A DNA stretch of 64,000 bases, from NCBI GenBank assembly GCA_015179045.1, contig WHUZ01000027.1:1-64000 (forward strand), given 5' to 3'. The notes under the pieces were generated by a model that was given only the letters and a program-made list of their open reading frames with translations, was not told the DNA's origin and searched no databases. How positions within the stretch are numbered: the first letter of the stretch is position 1; every line of letters begins with the position of its first letter. Source of the stretch: Kalaharituber pfeilii. Taxonomy: Eukaryota; Ascomycota; Pezizomycetes; Pezizales; Pezizaceae. Positions 11,986-22,971 of this stretch are shown piece after piece. Position numbers and translations under genes: made by a program.

Positions 11986-14592
11986 ATGCCGTTCAACACG
12001 CTCTCTGTTGCTTGCGTCACAACCCCGACGGTCATCTCGACCTTCTTATCGCATGTGTGTTACCCTCACTCTAAGTACCCCCGACTCGAGCCCCGCCCAC
12101 GACGTATGCTCGTAGTACCCGTGCCTGACATGCAGCTTTCCAGTTTCTCGATTCCGCTTCCATCGAGGGTACCCCTTTCGCACATATATCGTATCATGAG
12201 GGCGTGGCACTCATCCGCCGGTTCTTGGTGCATGCATCACATCACACAGTTGAGCAACTGCAGGCGTTCACAGCACAGTATGTGCCGCATCCGACTTGGG
12301 TCCACACTGAGGATGCGGCGATCCCTGAGGAGTCAATCAAGCTAGCAGCAACCCACCTCATTGCTGCTTTAGGTCCGAATACGCTGAAGAAAGTTGGCGG
12401 ACAGCGATGGTGGCAGTGGAGGACTCGTCCACTGACGGCGGAGTGGATTGAGATGAGGAGCGACTATCATGCCCGTCTAAAGAACCCAGGCAAGGGCCCC
12501 CGGACGATGCTGTATGTCCATGGGGGGCGTACTACTTTGGCAGTGTGGATGAGCATAGATATCAGTTGCAGAGGCATGCGCGGAAATTGCAAGCTAGAGT
12601 TTTTGCACGTAGGTTTGATTGGTTTCCTTTCAACCTAGATACAAAGTATCTGTTGAGCACAGCTGCACAGATATCTGAACTATATACCTCTATAAGGTCC
12701 TATGCCTCTGGATGGATACTAAATCACTGGTGCAGCCCGGTATAGACTTGCGCCTCAGTTTCCATTCCCATGCGGTAACAATCCCAAAAATGCACCCCCT
12801 TCCTACTAGTATATGCTAAGATCGACATACTCTCGCAGCCATTCATGACGTTCTTTCATGCTACCTCCATCTTCTCACGCTTCAAGAGGCCTCCACCATT
12901 GTGTTTGCGGGCGATTCAGCGGGAGGAGGACTCATCCTTGCCCTGCTGACAATCCTGAGAGATCAAGGGCTCCCATTGCCAGCTGGGGCTGTGCTTATAA
13001 GCCCGTGGGTCGACCTGTGCCATTCATTCCCCAGTGTCGTAGGAGGTACGTAGCTGCCCTGCAATTTTCGTAGTTCCCTCAATTTCTCAGCAAGGTCAAC
13101 GTCCAGACAACCATAAAGACTACATCCCCTCCCATGGTTTCCTCCACCGGCCCTCCGCCGCATGGCCACCCCCAACCCAGGACGAACTCGACGCACTCAA
13201 AGTAACGCTCGACACTCCTGCCCCAACAAAGGACGGCAAAGTCCCCGACCCGGAGGCCGCAACCGCCGCCGTGGCCAAATCCAGCGTCAGAACTGCCACT
13301 ACCAGTGATCTGGCCGTAGTCATCGATGGTGTAACAATCCCTCTCCGCGAGCAGCTGCAGATGTACACTACGAATGCCCTCCTTGCGCACCCGCTCGTTT
13401 CTCCGGTAAACCAAGCTACACTCGGCGGACTTCCGCCATTGTTAGTATTAGTGGGTGGAGGGGAGGTGCTCCGCGACGAGCAAATATATATTGCGCATAA
13501 GGCGGCGAACCCCCATAAATATCCCGCAAACCCAGTTCACGCGGAAAGTAAGGATGAGGAGGCGCTTAAGAGGTATCCACCTACGAAGGTGATGTTGCAG
13601 GTATATGATCATTGCTGTATGTCTCCTCGCTACCCTCCCTTCGCGGAGCGCCAGCTAACATGAATTTCCAGGCCACGTGACACCAAGTATGTCCTCCGTG
13701 ATGTTACTGATATCCATACTCTGACATATGTATAGCTCTCAGCTTCACCCGCCCCGCAAAACTCATGTACCGCTCCATTGCGCACTTCTGTGCCTGGGCC
13801 CTCTCCACCGCCAACAACGATCCAACCATCACCGTCGCCGAGGGCGAGGATATCTCTGTCATCTCCGGCTCCACCCCTAGTATCACCTCCCTTCCCAGCA
13901 AATCCAGCAGACCGAGCACCAACCCGCAACAAACGAACCTCACCGATGCTCCCGCGAACTCTAACCATACGGAAATTGACGACATCACCAGCCCTTGCGA
14001 TCACATGAAGCAAACCACTTCGAACTTACCACTCTTCGACCCCGTCACCAACATGATTCGCCAACGCATCTCTCATACAGGCGACATTTACGATCTCCCG
14101 CCCATCCCGGACCCCAAGGCGTGGACTCTTGGCCCAAATGACGCGGCCCCACATCCGTATGTAGCGCCGTTGCTCACACCATCGACTGCGATCGGGATAT
14201 TTACCGCTGAACCTATCAGAAGGTGGTTGGGGGGGAAGCGGGCGTGGGATATGCGGTACGCGAGGCACAAGAAGGCATCAGAGGAGAGAAGAGCAAGATT
14301 GCATGTACAGCTTGCACAGCAGAGGGTGAAGTCTTGGGAGCAGAGGATGAAGGAGGGCGGTGGGGAGGGCGTGGAGGAGGAAGAGGAGGAGAGGCCACCA
14401 CCAAGTGCGTTGTATGGGAGGACTGTACACGAGCTGGCGGAGAGGAGGGATGAGAGGCAGCGGAGGAAGAAGGGGAAGGGGAGTTTGGCGTTGGGATTGT
14501 GGGGATGGTCATGGATTGGACAGGGGCATGATAAGTCAATTGTGAGTATTGTCTCCAACGCCGCCTCAGGTAAATGTAGGTTGTTAACTTAA
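11986..14592 (+). CDS. Alpha/beta-hydrolase (hormone-sensitive-lipase/AADAC type), one frameshift
   Basis: Predicted ester hydrolase of the alpha/beta-hydrolase-3 family. Exons 11986-12054, 12168-12608, 12736-12774, 12839-13045, 13095-13616, 13672-13686 and 13736-14592 join with canonical sites. They give 716 aa provided one base is restored in the G6 run at 12522-12527. Motifs: the oxyanion-hole HGG at that run (the downstream frame gives YYFGSVDEH), [17 protein letters not shown], the nucleophile elbow [20 protein letters not shown], a later GGEVLRDE and a DHCCHVTP-like region holding the catalytic His. As given, the frame breaks right after HGG. Every other exon is intact and conserved, so an assembly homopolymer error is more likely than a pseudogene. 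The long C-terminal tail is low-complexity and charged. Confidence 0.85.
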
Positions 14593-15289
14593 CTCGTAGC
14601 TTAACCGAGAAAAACATAAACAGTCCAATCAAGAAAAGCAAGAAAAGCAAGAAAAGCAAGAAAAGGACAAGCCTGCTGCCCTCGCCCCTGCATAGTCTAG
14701 CACCTCTTATTCTCCCTTTGGCGAAGTGTATTAGATACCGCTACCTCTATGTCCACCCTATATCCTCTACATTCTCATTGCATCTCGTTGATCTAACCGC
14801 CTACATATATAATATGCATATTCCTACTGTCCCTCCGACCTTTTGTTTTGCTTTCATTCCTGATATCCTTCCAGCTGTATTCTTCTTAGATTGTCCTTTG
14901 CTAGATCGAAGTGTAATACGCTGTCTGCATTGCCTGGGCGACTTACTCAGTTGCGCTTTCGGTGTTGACATGTTATAATACCAAATATACAAGTATCTTT
15001 CTTGCCAATATCTTAGTTTTATTGGACCCTAACAAGTACTCGAACTGAAAAGATGAAGATTTCAAGTTGGTTTATCTTACATCCATGCTATGAAATCCAT
15101 CTTTTTCTCTAAACTCTACCCTCTCATATTTCAGCGTAATGATATACATATGTGTGATCTTCAGGCGATGTATACATGCATAGAACCACATGTTAGCACC
15201 CATATATGTGAGCGCACCCGGGACCCAACTTGAGGTTCATTTCGCCCTTAACTACATATGTAGTGCCTTTGCAAGGTACTGTTGCTATA
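14593..15289. other. Intergenic region before the transposon
   Basis: This is the hydrolase 3' flank. A short AAGAAAAGC repeat lies at about 14630-14665. No further gene seen. Confidence 0.5.
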
Positions 15290-15293
15290 TATA

Positions 15294-15345
15294 TGTTCCG
15301 GGCCACTCATTTCGGAAGACTTGTCCATTACTGGCCTGGGCAGTT
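15294..15345 (+). repeat. Left terminal inverted repeat
   Basis: The first 21 bases match the reverse complement of the right end exactly; similarity then continues imperfectly through CATTACTGGCCTGGGC. Inside it, two direct subterminal repeats (15331-15369 and 15392-15434) each start ATTACTGGCCTG and run to TTCATTTCGTGA/TTCATTCCGTGA and CTCGCTTGA/CTCGCTTAA. Confidence 0.85.
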
Positions 15346-15734
15346 CATTTCGTGACACTCGCTTGAGCCGCTTGAGCTCTCGCTTATCATTACTGGCCTG
15401 AGGCTGGCGGTTCATTCCGTGATGCTCGCTTAACATCGTGATCAAAGCGCTTGTACAAAGATCAAAGCACTTAGATAGTGAGAAGATTCTATTGCTATGG
15501 ACTATTTTGTATAATTCATTTGATATTGTTTATTTTTTCAAGTATTTAAAGCTCAGTTCAAGGACCTGAGGTACGTAGCTACTCTAGCATTCACAAGCAT
15601 CCGGTACAGTACCTTACATAGCTTTCACTCCTATGCTACGTTACTACCGACCCTGGCCCCTGGACATTGTGATACTTACTACAATAAGTAATTCTTTCTT
15701 TATCTCTCACTATTACTCTCTGCTACTGCCATTA

Positions 15735-16008
15735 CTCTCGCCTGCTATCGCTGCCTGCTATCGCTGCCTGCTATCGCTCCGTGCCATCAATCGCTCTCTG
15801 CTATCACTCTCTGCTATCGCTCGCTGCTATCACTGCCTGCTATCGCTCCCTGCCATCAGTCGCTCTCTGCTATCACTCTCTGCTATCGCTCGCTGCTATC
15901 ACTCTCTGCTATTGCTCACTGCCATCGCTCACTGCCATCACTCACTGCCATCGCTCACTTCCACTGCTCGCTGCCACTGCTCGCTGCTATCGCTTACTGC
16001 TATTACTA
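15735..16008 (+). repeat. 13-bp tandem repeat in transposon leader
   Basis: Units of TGCTATCGCTCGC and variants (TGCTATCACTCTC, TGCCATCGCTCAC, TGCCACTGCTCGC) repeat about twenty times up to eight bases before the transposase ATG. Open frames crossing it (e.g. 15633-16166) simply translate the repeat as Ser/Leu/Ile/Ala text and are not treated as a gene. Confidence 0.8.
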
Positions 16009-16015
16009 TTTTACT

Positions 16016-17934
16016 ATGGCAGGCACAGCAAACGATATTGAGAATATTGTCGCTTTTTCGCCAGAACTCCGGCAAGAATTTCAACTTTATATCCAAGCTC
16101 AACATCATACCAACCGATACCGTATTGACCCTACCAGACTACGTACAATTAGACGATTTGTACTGAATCCAGAGCTACATGCCTCAAATAATGAGGAACA
16201 TCATGCTCGCATTTTAGCTAGGGTATTACAGATCAAGTTGTTTTTTATTCATAATACTAATAGATGAATAGAGTTATAGAATCGGTGAAAATGGAATTCT
16301 CTTACGTCGGGCACAACCTCCACAACATCCTAATGAAAGAGAAGTAATTTCGGAAGAGCATGTACCGGATTTAGGCCTAACAAGGCAATGCTCGCAGCTA
16401 ACTCTCTCAACTGCATGCGCAGGCGTTCTCGGGTATTTGATGTTATTCAAGAAGTTCATTGCAGACTCGCTCATCCAGGAAAGAACAAGACATATCATGA
16501 AGTTAAAGACCGCTATTATGGTATTAATAAAGGTGAGGTATGAACCATTAGTAATTTTCTAAATATAAAGCTTTAATTAATACTATAATAGGTTATATGG
16601 ATGGTCCGGCGTTGTAAAATATGCACTTTGAATAGACCATCTTCTACACGCCCTCCATTACAGCCGATTGTTGTCAATCAAACCTTTGAGCGGGTTCAAA
16701 TAGACCTAATTGACATGTCAAATATACCAGACGGCGAATATAAATGGATCTTACATATGAAAGACCACTATAGCAAGTACTCTATTATTCGAGCATTAAA
16801 GACAAAGCAAGCAGAAGGGGTAGCTAGAGAATTGCTTGTCTGGATTCAATACTTAGGACCACCTACTATTATCCAATGTGATAATGGTAATGAGTTTAGG
16901 GGCCTGTACGACAGGTAAGTACTTTTATAGATTTATAAAGTTGAGTATAAGAATATTACTAAAATTTAATTTATTAGTTACTCCAACAATATAGTATTAA
17001 ATTAATTAATGGAGCTCCTCGTGCTCCACAAACCCAAGGCCTTGTAGAACAAGGTAATTCTGTGGTTCAACGAAAACTACAAGCCTTAATGCAAGAGCGA
17101 GGAACACAAGCATGGTCTACACTATTGACAGATATTACTATGGCAATCAATGCCCAATGTCATGAAGTACTTCGACGTTCTCCTTACGAAGTTGTATTTA
17201 ATCGACGTATAGGTCAACTACCAGCCTCACGAGAATCTAGAGACAATACGAATACCCAATTCTCTTCAAATGACCCTCATGATGAGTCTAGTAGTAGTTC
17301 TGAAGATGAACTCAATCTACCATCTCCAGCAACACTATTACATGAGTCATTTGAAGATTCTCAATTTCGACAGGAGCAGCGTGTGATTGATAATATGCTA
17401 CAAAAGCAACATAGCCAAATGATGCAGGCAGTTCAGCAGCAAACAGAGCAAAATCGGGCTCATATGGCTACTCGCTATAACAATCGTGTATCTGCTGACA
17501 CCTTTGATATTGGAGAGCTAGTTACAGTCAAAATTCATCAACTGGACCGAACCCCAATTAATAATCGACGTCTTTTTGGTCTTGTGATCCATAAGATTTA
17601 TGGAGATCGATATAAACTTCAAACTCGCTATGGTATTATAAATCGCTACTATTCAGCGAAATACCTTGCTAAAGTCTCACCTGAACTTCAAGTATTAGAA
17701 TCTTTTCCAGCTAACACGGCACTGCCATCTATTTCCTTACGTGAAGCAGCTCGCCAGGAGCTAGGTTCAGATTTTAATATAGTACCTTTAGGAAAATGTT
17801 CATGTACAGGGTTATGTGATACTCAGCGATGTGGATGTGTTCGCAAGAATAGAGTATGTTCTATTTATTGTCATGGTGAGCAGTCTCAGAGTCAGTGCCT
17901 TAATAATCAGATTTCATCATCAACTAATAATTAG
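16016..17934 (+). pseudogene. Ginger-like transposase/integrase, two frame breaks
   Basis: Would cut and paste the surrounding element. Splicing 16016-16222, 16272-16537, 16592-16914 and 16978-17934 yields an H2C2 zinc finger (HCRLAH ... CKIC), then a DDE integrase core: first Asp in VQIDLIDMS, second in IIQCDNGNEF, Glu in QGLVEQGN, about 35 residues after the second Asp. A GPY/F-like segment (DIGELVTVKIHQLDR, YGDRYKLQTRYG) follows, and the tail is a CXC-type cysteine cluster (CSCTGLCDTQRCGCVRKNRVC). Two one-base defects break the frame: near the T3 run at 16370-16372 and the G4 run at 16899-16902. All catalytic residues are kept. The copy is either recently inactivated or mis-sequenced. ATG 16016 is the first start after the leader repeat. 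Confidence 0.75.
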
Positions 17935-18289
17935 AATTTTGGTATAACTTAATCTTGTGTTGAAGTTTATATTCTTGATGGAGCTGGGCAGTTTTTTTTT
18001 TTTTTTTGGTTCCTTTAATATATTTTTTCTCATGCATTTCCTAATCTCAGTGTGTTCTATTTACTCTTCTTATTTTGCCATGATGTATTATCTAGAACTG
18101 TTAGAGAGGGAGATTAATTGCTGGAGGAGGGTTTTAGATGCTTTAATTTTTTGTTGTGTGAACTCATTTTAATTATTGTCATTTACGGTAATTTATTGTC
18201 GCGCATAAATACTTAATTTTGCCGCGCGTGAATTCTAAGCATGCATGCGAAATGAATGGCCGGGGCCAGTAGTGAATCAGCCATTTATT

Positions 18290-18341
18290 CAGTGGCCCGG
18301 GCCAGTAATGAATAAACTTTCGAAATGAGTGGCCCGGAACA
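18290..18341 (-). repeat. Right terminal inverted repeat
   Basis: Mirror of the left end: CCCGGGCCAGTAATGAATAA is followed by CGAAATGAGTGGCCCGGAACA. An additional internal copy of the GGCCAGTARTGAAT motif lies at about 18262-18280, giving repeated subterminal motifs that could bind transposase. Confidence 0.85.
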
Positions 18342-18345
18342 TATA

Positions 18346-18980
18346 CATACATACATGTGTGCCTGCATAAATATGTAATCTCAGCTAACAAAATGGCCAA
18401 GCTAAACCATTCAAATCCATGGCCAATTATCTCGACACTACAATGCTTACCCTGAGGCTCCCCCATCGACGTTGAGATGTGATCTTGGAAGTTACATATG
18501 CTATGTATGGTCAAATGTATCACTTTCATCACAATGCAGAGGTATGTAGACATTAAAAAATATTACTCTATAGAACTCATAGTATAAATATAAGTTGTTA
18601 TTCCATATTTATTGTATGTATAAATTATCATGCGGCGGCTAGCGTAAGCAAGAGAGACTTTCGGAATCATGTTTTTGTTTGATGTTTCTTTAAAGGAAAT
18701 TCAGACCTCAAATTGCACTGCAGATTGAATTCCAGCTGAGGATCATGGAACACACGAGACCAAAAGTAACTCAGCTTTTAATTAACTGACAGGCCACTTA
18801 TTGAGCTAATTCAGATCTAGATACTTGTATGAGTTGAATGAGCGATGATATGATCGGGATGAATACATGTAAATGAGATAGCAAGCTGCACAACCCAAAC
18901 AAAAGAAAAAATGGTAGAACGTAACACAAGAGAGAAAGGGGAGATAAATAAATAATAATGCAATTTTTTGTCAGGGAAGG

Positions 18981-19021
<41 letters not shown>

Positions 19022-19442
19022 AGTAACCGAAACAGATTTTTTTTTTTCCATACGACGAAAAAAGAAGAAAATAGAGAAAATTACACCGTAAAATGGTAAT
19101 AGGAATGGACAATATCCAGTATAGAAGCTGAAAAACAACTAAAAGTAAAGAGAGGGGAAAACAAAATGAAGACAGGTCCTAGTCCAAATACCAACACTTC
19201 CGGCCAAAGCTAGCTTGGTCCATCCATTCTCACCATTAATCAATGCCCCCGTCCATGTCCCGCTATCACATATTCATACCTCGCGTATACATAGCACAGG
19301 ACTGTCCCCTCTAGTTGACCGTCCCCTCTGGTCACCTATCCATGAGGCATAGCAAGAAGAGAAATCACTCTAGTCCATCTATCATATTTCCCCGTCCGGT
19401 CTGACCACCCTCTGTCCCATGCCACCGCCAAACAACGCCTAT
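18346..19442. other. Intergenic region, no gene seen
   Basis: Right flank of the transposon and 3' flank of bye1. It holds an A run of about 40 bases at 18979-19018 and a shorter T run just after it. Confidence 0.5.
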
Positions 19443-22400
19443 CTAAATTCCTCCCCCCTCCTTTATCAACCTTGCTAATAATGCCGGATCGTGCTGTGCT
19501 GCCGGTGTCTTCGCTACAACCTGATTGATCAGGTCCACCTGCGCCTGTGTCAGCTGCGGCAACGCGTCCTGCAGCTCTTTCCACGGCGTGAAGTTGAACC
19601 TCTTCACAGGCGGAGTTTGCGAAGAAGCATGTGTTGGTGTGGTGGCTTGGTGGTAGAATGGATGGTTTTGGTGATAACCGTTGCCGTGTGTGTGGGCATG
19701 ATGGTGATTTGCGGTTGTTTGGGGAACGTAGGCCTGCTGGGGGGAATACGTTTGATGGTGTATCGGTTGTTGCGAAGGATACCCAAGTATTCCACTTACA
19801 GGTACATGCTGCTGCTGCTGCTGCTGCTGCGTTACTGGCAACGACGCTGGTGTCGTGGACGTCACAGTCATAGGGCTCTGACTGTCCGTAGTCTGATTAG
19901 CTTCCCGGTTCTGCTTATCCTCCAGCAGCAACATCTTGCTCAGCACAAACACCACAGCAAACACCCTCTTCTTCCTCGGCGCCTGCTCAAGCGAATGCTT
20001 GTACAGAGTTTCAAAGAAATCTGGCATATCGTCTCTCAGGTCTATGGGCACTAAATAACAATCCTTGACTGCCTTATGCCCCGGCTTCCCAACAACTCCA
20101 TACCGCTCTTTTCTTTGGAAATACTGAAACAGCTTACTAAACTCTGCCGCAGCAGCTGGATCACTGTGCTGCTCTTCCGGCTCTATTGACAACACCACAA
20201 TCTCATTTGTATGGCTAAACTTCTGGCCACACAGATACTCCGTCGCGCGATCGATGGCTATCCGTCCGTCTATCAACATCGTTTGACCTAAGAGTTCACC
20301 GAGCGGTATTCGCTCCTGTGCGCCCTCCGCACCGCCAAGGTAATGTGCCCGTGCTGGAAAGTTGGAGACGCTGACCATACTCACGTGTCCGCGCCAATAC
20401 GGTAGAGTATCTGAGAATATGAGCTCGGAGGGGGAGTATGGTGGTTCTTCATTCTCCATGTCATGGTCTTCTTCTGCTAGTAGTTTGTCAATCTCAGCAT
20501 CCACAGCTAGCTTCTGTTGCTGAGGTCGAATCGAAAGCATATGTGGTGGGGGGGGTCTCTGAGATGATGGCCTTTGATGCACTTGCTCATCCGGCGCATT
20601 GATATTGCTCCATACATTCTCGATGCTAAATTGTGAACCTCGAGCCGTTGGGGTTTTGGCTGTGAGTGGCGTTCGAGGTGTCTGGGGTGTAGAACCCGGT
20701 TGCACTGGCTCTTCAGTGTGCACCTGCTGTGGACTCATTGGATAGTCCTCTGTTGCTTGCGAGACTGCCCGCGATCTTGTGGGAGATGATACATCTTCCA
20801 TCGCGTTGTGATCGCTGCCCCGAGGAGCGATATAGACTGGCTCATCATTGCCTCCACTCCGGTTGATATCGTCCTCAACAATTTCCTCTCCCTTATGTGT
20901 TCGCCTTATCCGTGGCCCAGTTCGCTCTGCAACTATAGTATTCTGCAACTCTGATTCCCTTCTCACCTGCTCGGCAAGCATCTGGAACTCCTCGCTTGCC
21001 ATTTCCTCCGGTTTCATTTGAACTAATTTCTCAGGGGTTACCTCCCGCTTCAGCAGCCTACTCTGAAGTAGAGGGTTTTTAGGCAAATTCAAGCCTATTC
21101 CCCTTGCTTTCAGTTTGTACTGAGGAGTTGCCTGAGAATGTTGATTCCATAGTGCCAAATAAACATGATGCTCAATTTCAATGGCAAGCTTCTCGGGGTA
21201 ATCCTCCTTCTTCTGGTCCTCTGTAAGAATGTCTGGATTCTTCGCAACAACTCCTTGTACAATGGGGGTGAGATAGTTGACTATATTCCGACGAGCGTTA
21301 TTCCTCAGATCATCAACCTTCTCAACCAGCTCAGATTGTATGGAGATGTCATCAGGCCCAGAAAGTTTCTTAGGAGGAGGCTTTTGCACAGATGCGCGCC
21401 GAGTAGGGACCTTGACTTCCTTGGGAGCATCTTTGGTCGTGCCTGACGCTGAGGGTCGACGACTTTTATCTCTCTATTTGGACTACTGTTAGCATTTGAC
21501 AGTATTAATCTCGAAGAAGACAGGTTCATCGTACCAGATCAGTATCTGAGTCGTAATCACCATCCGAATCATGCGTAGTCTTTCTCCTTATTGACCGAGT
21601 GGAGTCGGTCACTGAGCCTTTCCTCTTCGTCTCTCTGTGCTTAGATACGGTTGGGGTTGTGGGAGTCTAACGGGCAGTTAGTAAATGAGAATTACACAAT
21701 AAGTACTAAGGCTGTATAAACTTACTATGGAAGTCTCCCTCTCCGGCGCATCAGCCATCATTTGATCTTCCTTATTTGCGGCATTATGAGGAACTGCAGT
21801 CTGAACTGGTGCCTGTGGGACATTTGGTGGTGGCATCGAAACCGCAACAACCTCATATTTCGTCAGCTGTGGTGTCTCACCCACATCTTTAATGTCGTCC
21901 GTGTTTTCCATTCTAACATCTTGCCTCACTTGTTGTCCAACTGGAATGTTTCTCTCATCTTGCGATGTTGGTGCCTGCGATTCCTGCCTTTCTGACTGTT
22001 GGGATTGCTCATAATCATCTGCATCCTTCATCTCTGTATCCTCTGCTGGTTTTTCTTGGCCTGTCACCTCTACAACGCCTGCTTCCGCAATAGATTCCTC
22101 CGTCTGCCTCTCCGCTTCGATTGCTGATGCATCATCAGCCCGTCCGTCAGGCTGTGGTGGGGGTTCATCAGTAAGGGCAGGATCGATCATTATTTCGGGT
22201 TCCGTAGGCTCCACAGCGTGCTCCGGTTCCGGTTCATCTGACACCTCGTGTACCTCTTCCTGTGTATTCTCCTGCGTGGGTTCGCTTTCATGTTCCACGT
22301 CATCCTTTTTCCCTCCCCTCTTCTTGGTCTGTCGGCCCTTACCACCACGCCCCTTGCCACCAGAAGACTTTCTCCCTCCTCTTTTCCTCCGCCCTTTGTT

Positions 22401-22971
22401 TCTTTTGATAGTCTCCCACGGCTTCTCGCCCCTTTCAACTTTCGCCAAAAACTCTGCATGTAGCTCTGGCTTGCATATCTCGCAATAATATAGCTTATCT
22501 TTATCCTGATCCAATTCGTCCTCGTCAAGCTCCAAACATTCGCAATGCTGCCATACCTTACAGCCCTCACATTGAACCATCATCCGAGTATCCCCCTTGA
22601 CTTCCTTGTTCGCCCCACAAGGACAACGAATCTGCGCGTTTGGATCATCTTCGTCTTCCTCCTCTTCGTCACTTCGAGCAGACTCTGGTGTTGATTCCGG
22701 TGGGGAAGTCACTATTGGGGTAGGTTGCTTTGGTGCAGCTGACTTCCGTCGTGAGGTCGCCCTTGCGGGCGTAGGAGTCGAAAGAATCTCGTTGGCGTCG
22801 GAGTTGCGTGTGTGTTGACCTTTGGTCTTGCGACCACTTCGTCGCGGCTCACCGTCTGTAATGCATGCTCCAACGTTAGCCACCTGTAGGTCTACCTGCA
22901 ACAATTTGGACGGGTTTCTTGTAAGAGGCAAGAGTTGGGGAGAAGGGGCGATCTGGGGGATCTTGCGACAT
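19443..22971 (-). CDS. bye1: Bye1-like transcription elongation regulator (PHD-TFIIS central-SPOC)
   Basis: Nuclear factor that in yeast binds RNA polymerase II and methylated histone H3K4 and restrains elongation. Four exons join in frame to 1,122 aa: 22971-22896, 22855-21726, 21666-21535 and 21473-19443. The N-terminal PHD finger (~105-155) has IRCPCG, MVQCEGCKVWQHCEC and YYCEICKPE. A Lys/Arg-rich block follows (KGRRKRGGRKSSGGKGRGGK), then a TFIIS central domain (~485-600; LRNNARRNIVNYL, LAIEIEHHVYLALWNQ), then a SPOC domain (~790-945; YWRGHVSMVSVSNFPARAHY). Near the C-terminus is a Gln run (CAG-type codons). This domain order defines Bye1. ATG 22971 is used because its exon splices cleanly into the second (codon G|AC). 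No defect seen. Confidence 0.92.

Larger units (their letters stand above)
15294..18341 (+). mobile_element. Ginger-like DNA transposon (gypsy-type integrase) with TIRs and TATA duplication
   Basis: A complete 3,048-bp element. Its left end starts TGTTCCGGGCCACTCATTTC and its right end is the reverse complement (...GAAATGAGTGGCCCGGAACA). Both ends are flanked by TATA (15290-15293 and 18342-18345), which fits a 4-bp target duplication. Inside lies one multi-exon gene for an integrase with H2C2 finger, DDE core and cysteine-rich tail. Ginger elements are cut-and-paste transposons related to Gypsy integrases, with TGT...ACA ends and 4-bp duplications; the assignment rests on these shared traits. 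There is no reverse transcriptase or LTR. The 5' leader carries a 13-bp tandem repeat. Confidence 0.85.

Noticed and set aside
13079..14659. Antisense open frames across the hydrolase
   Set aside because: GC-rich shadows of the coding exons; they lack their own motifs.
15633..16166. 177-codon frame upstream of the transposase
   Set aside because: It is the 13-bp tandem array translated, and it overlaps the true transposase start in another frame.
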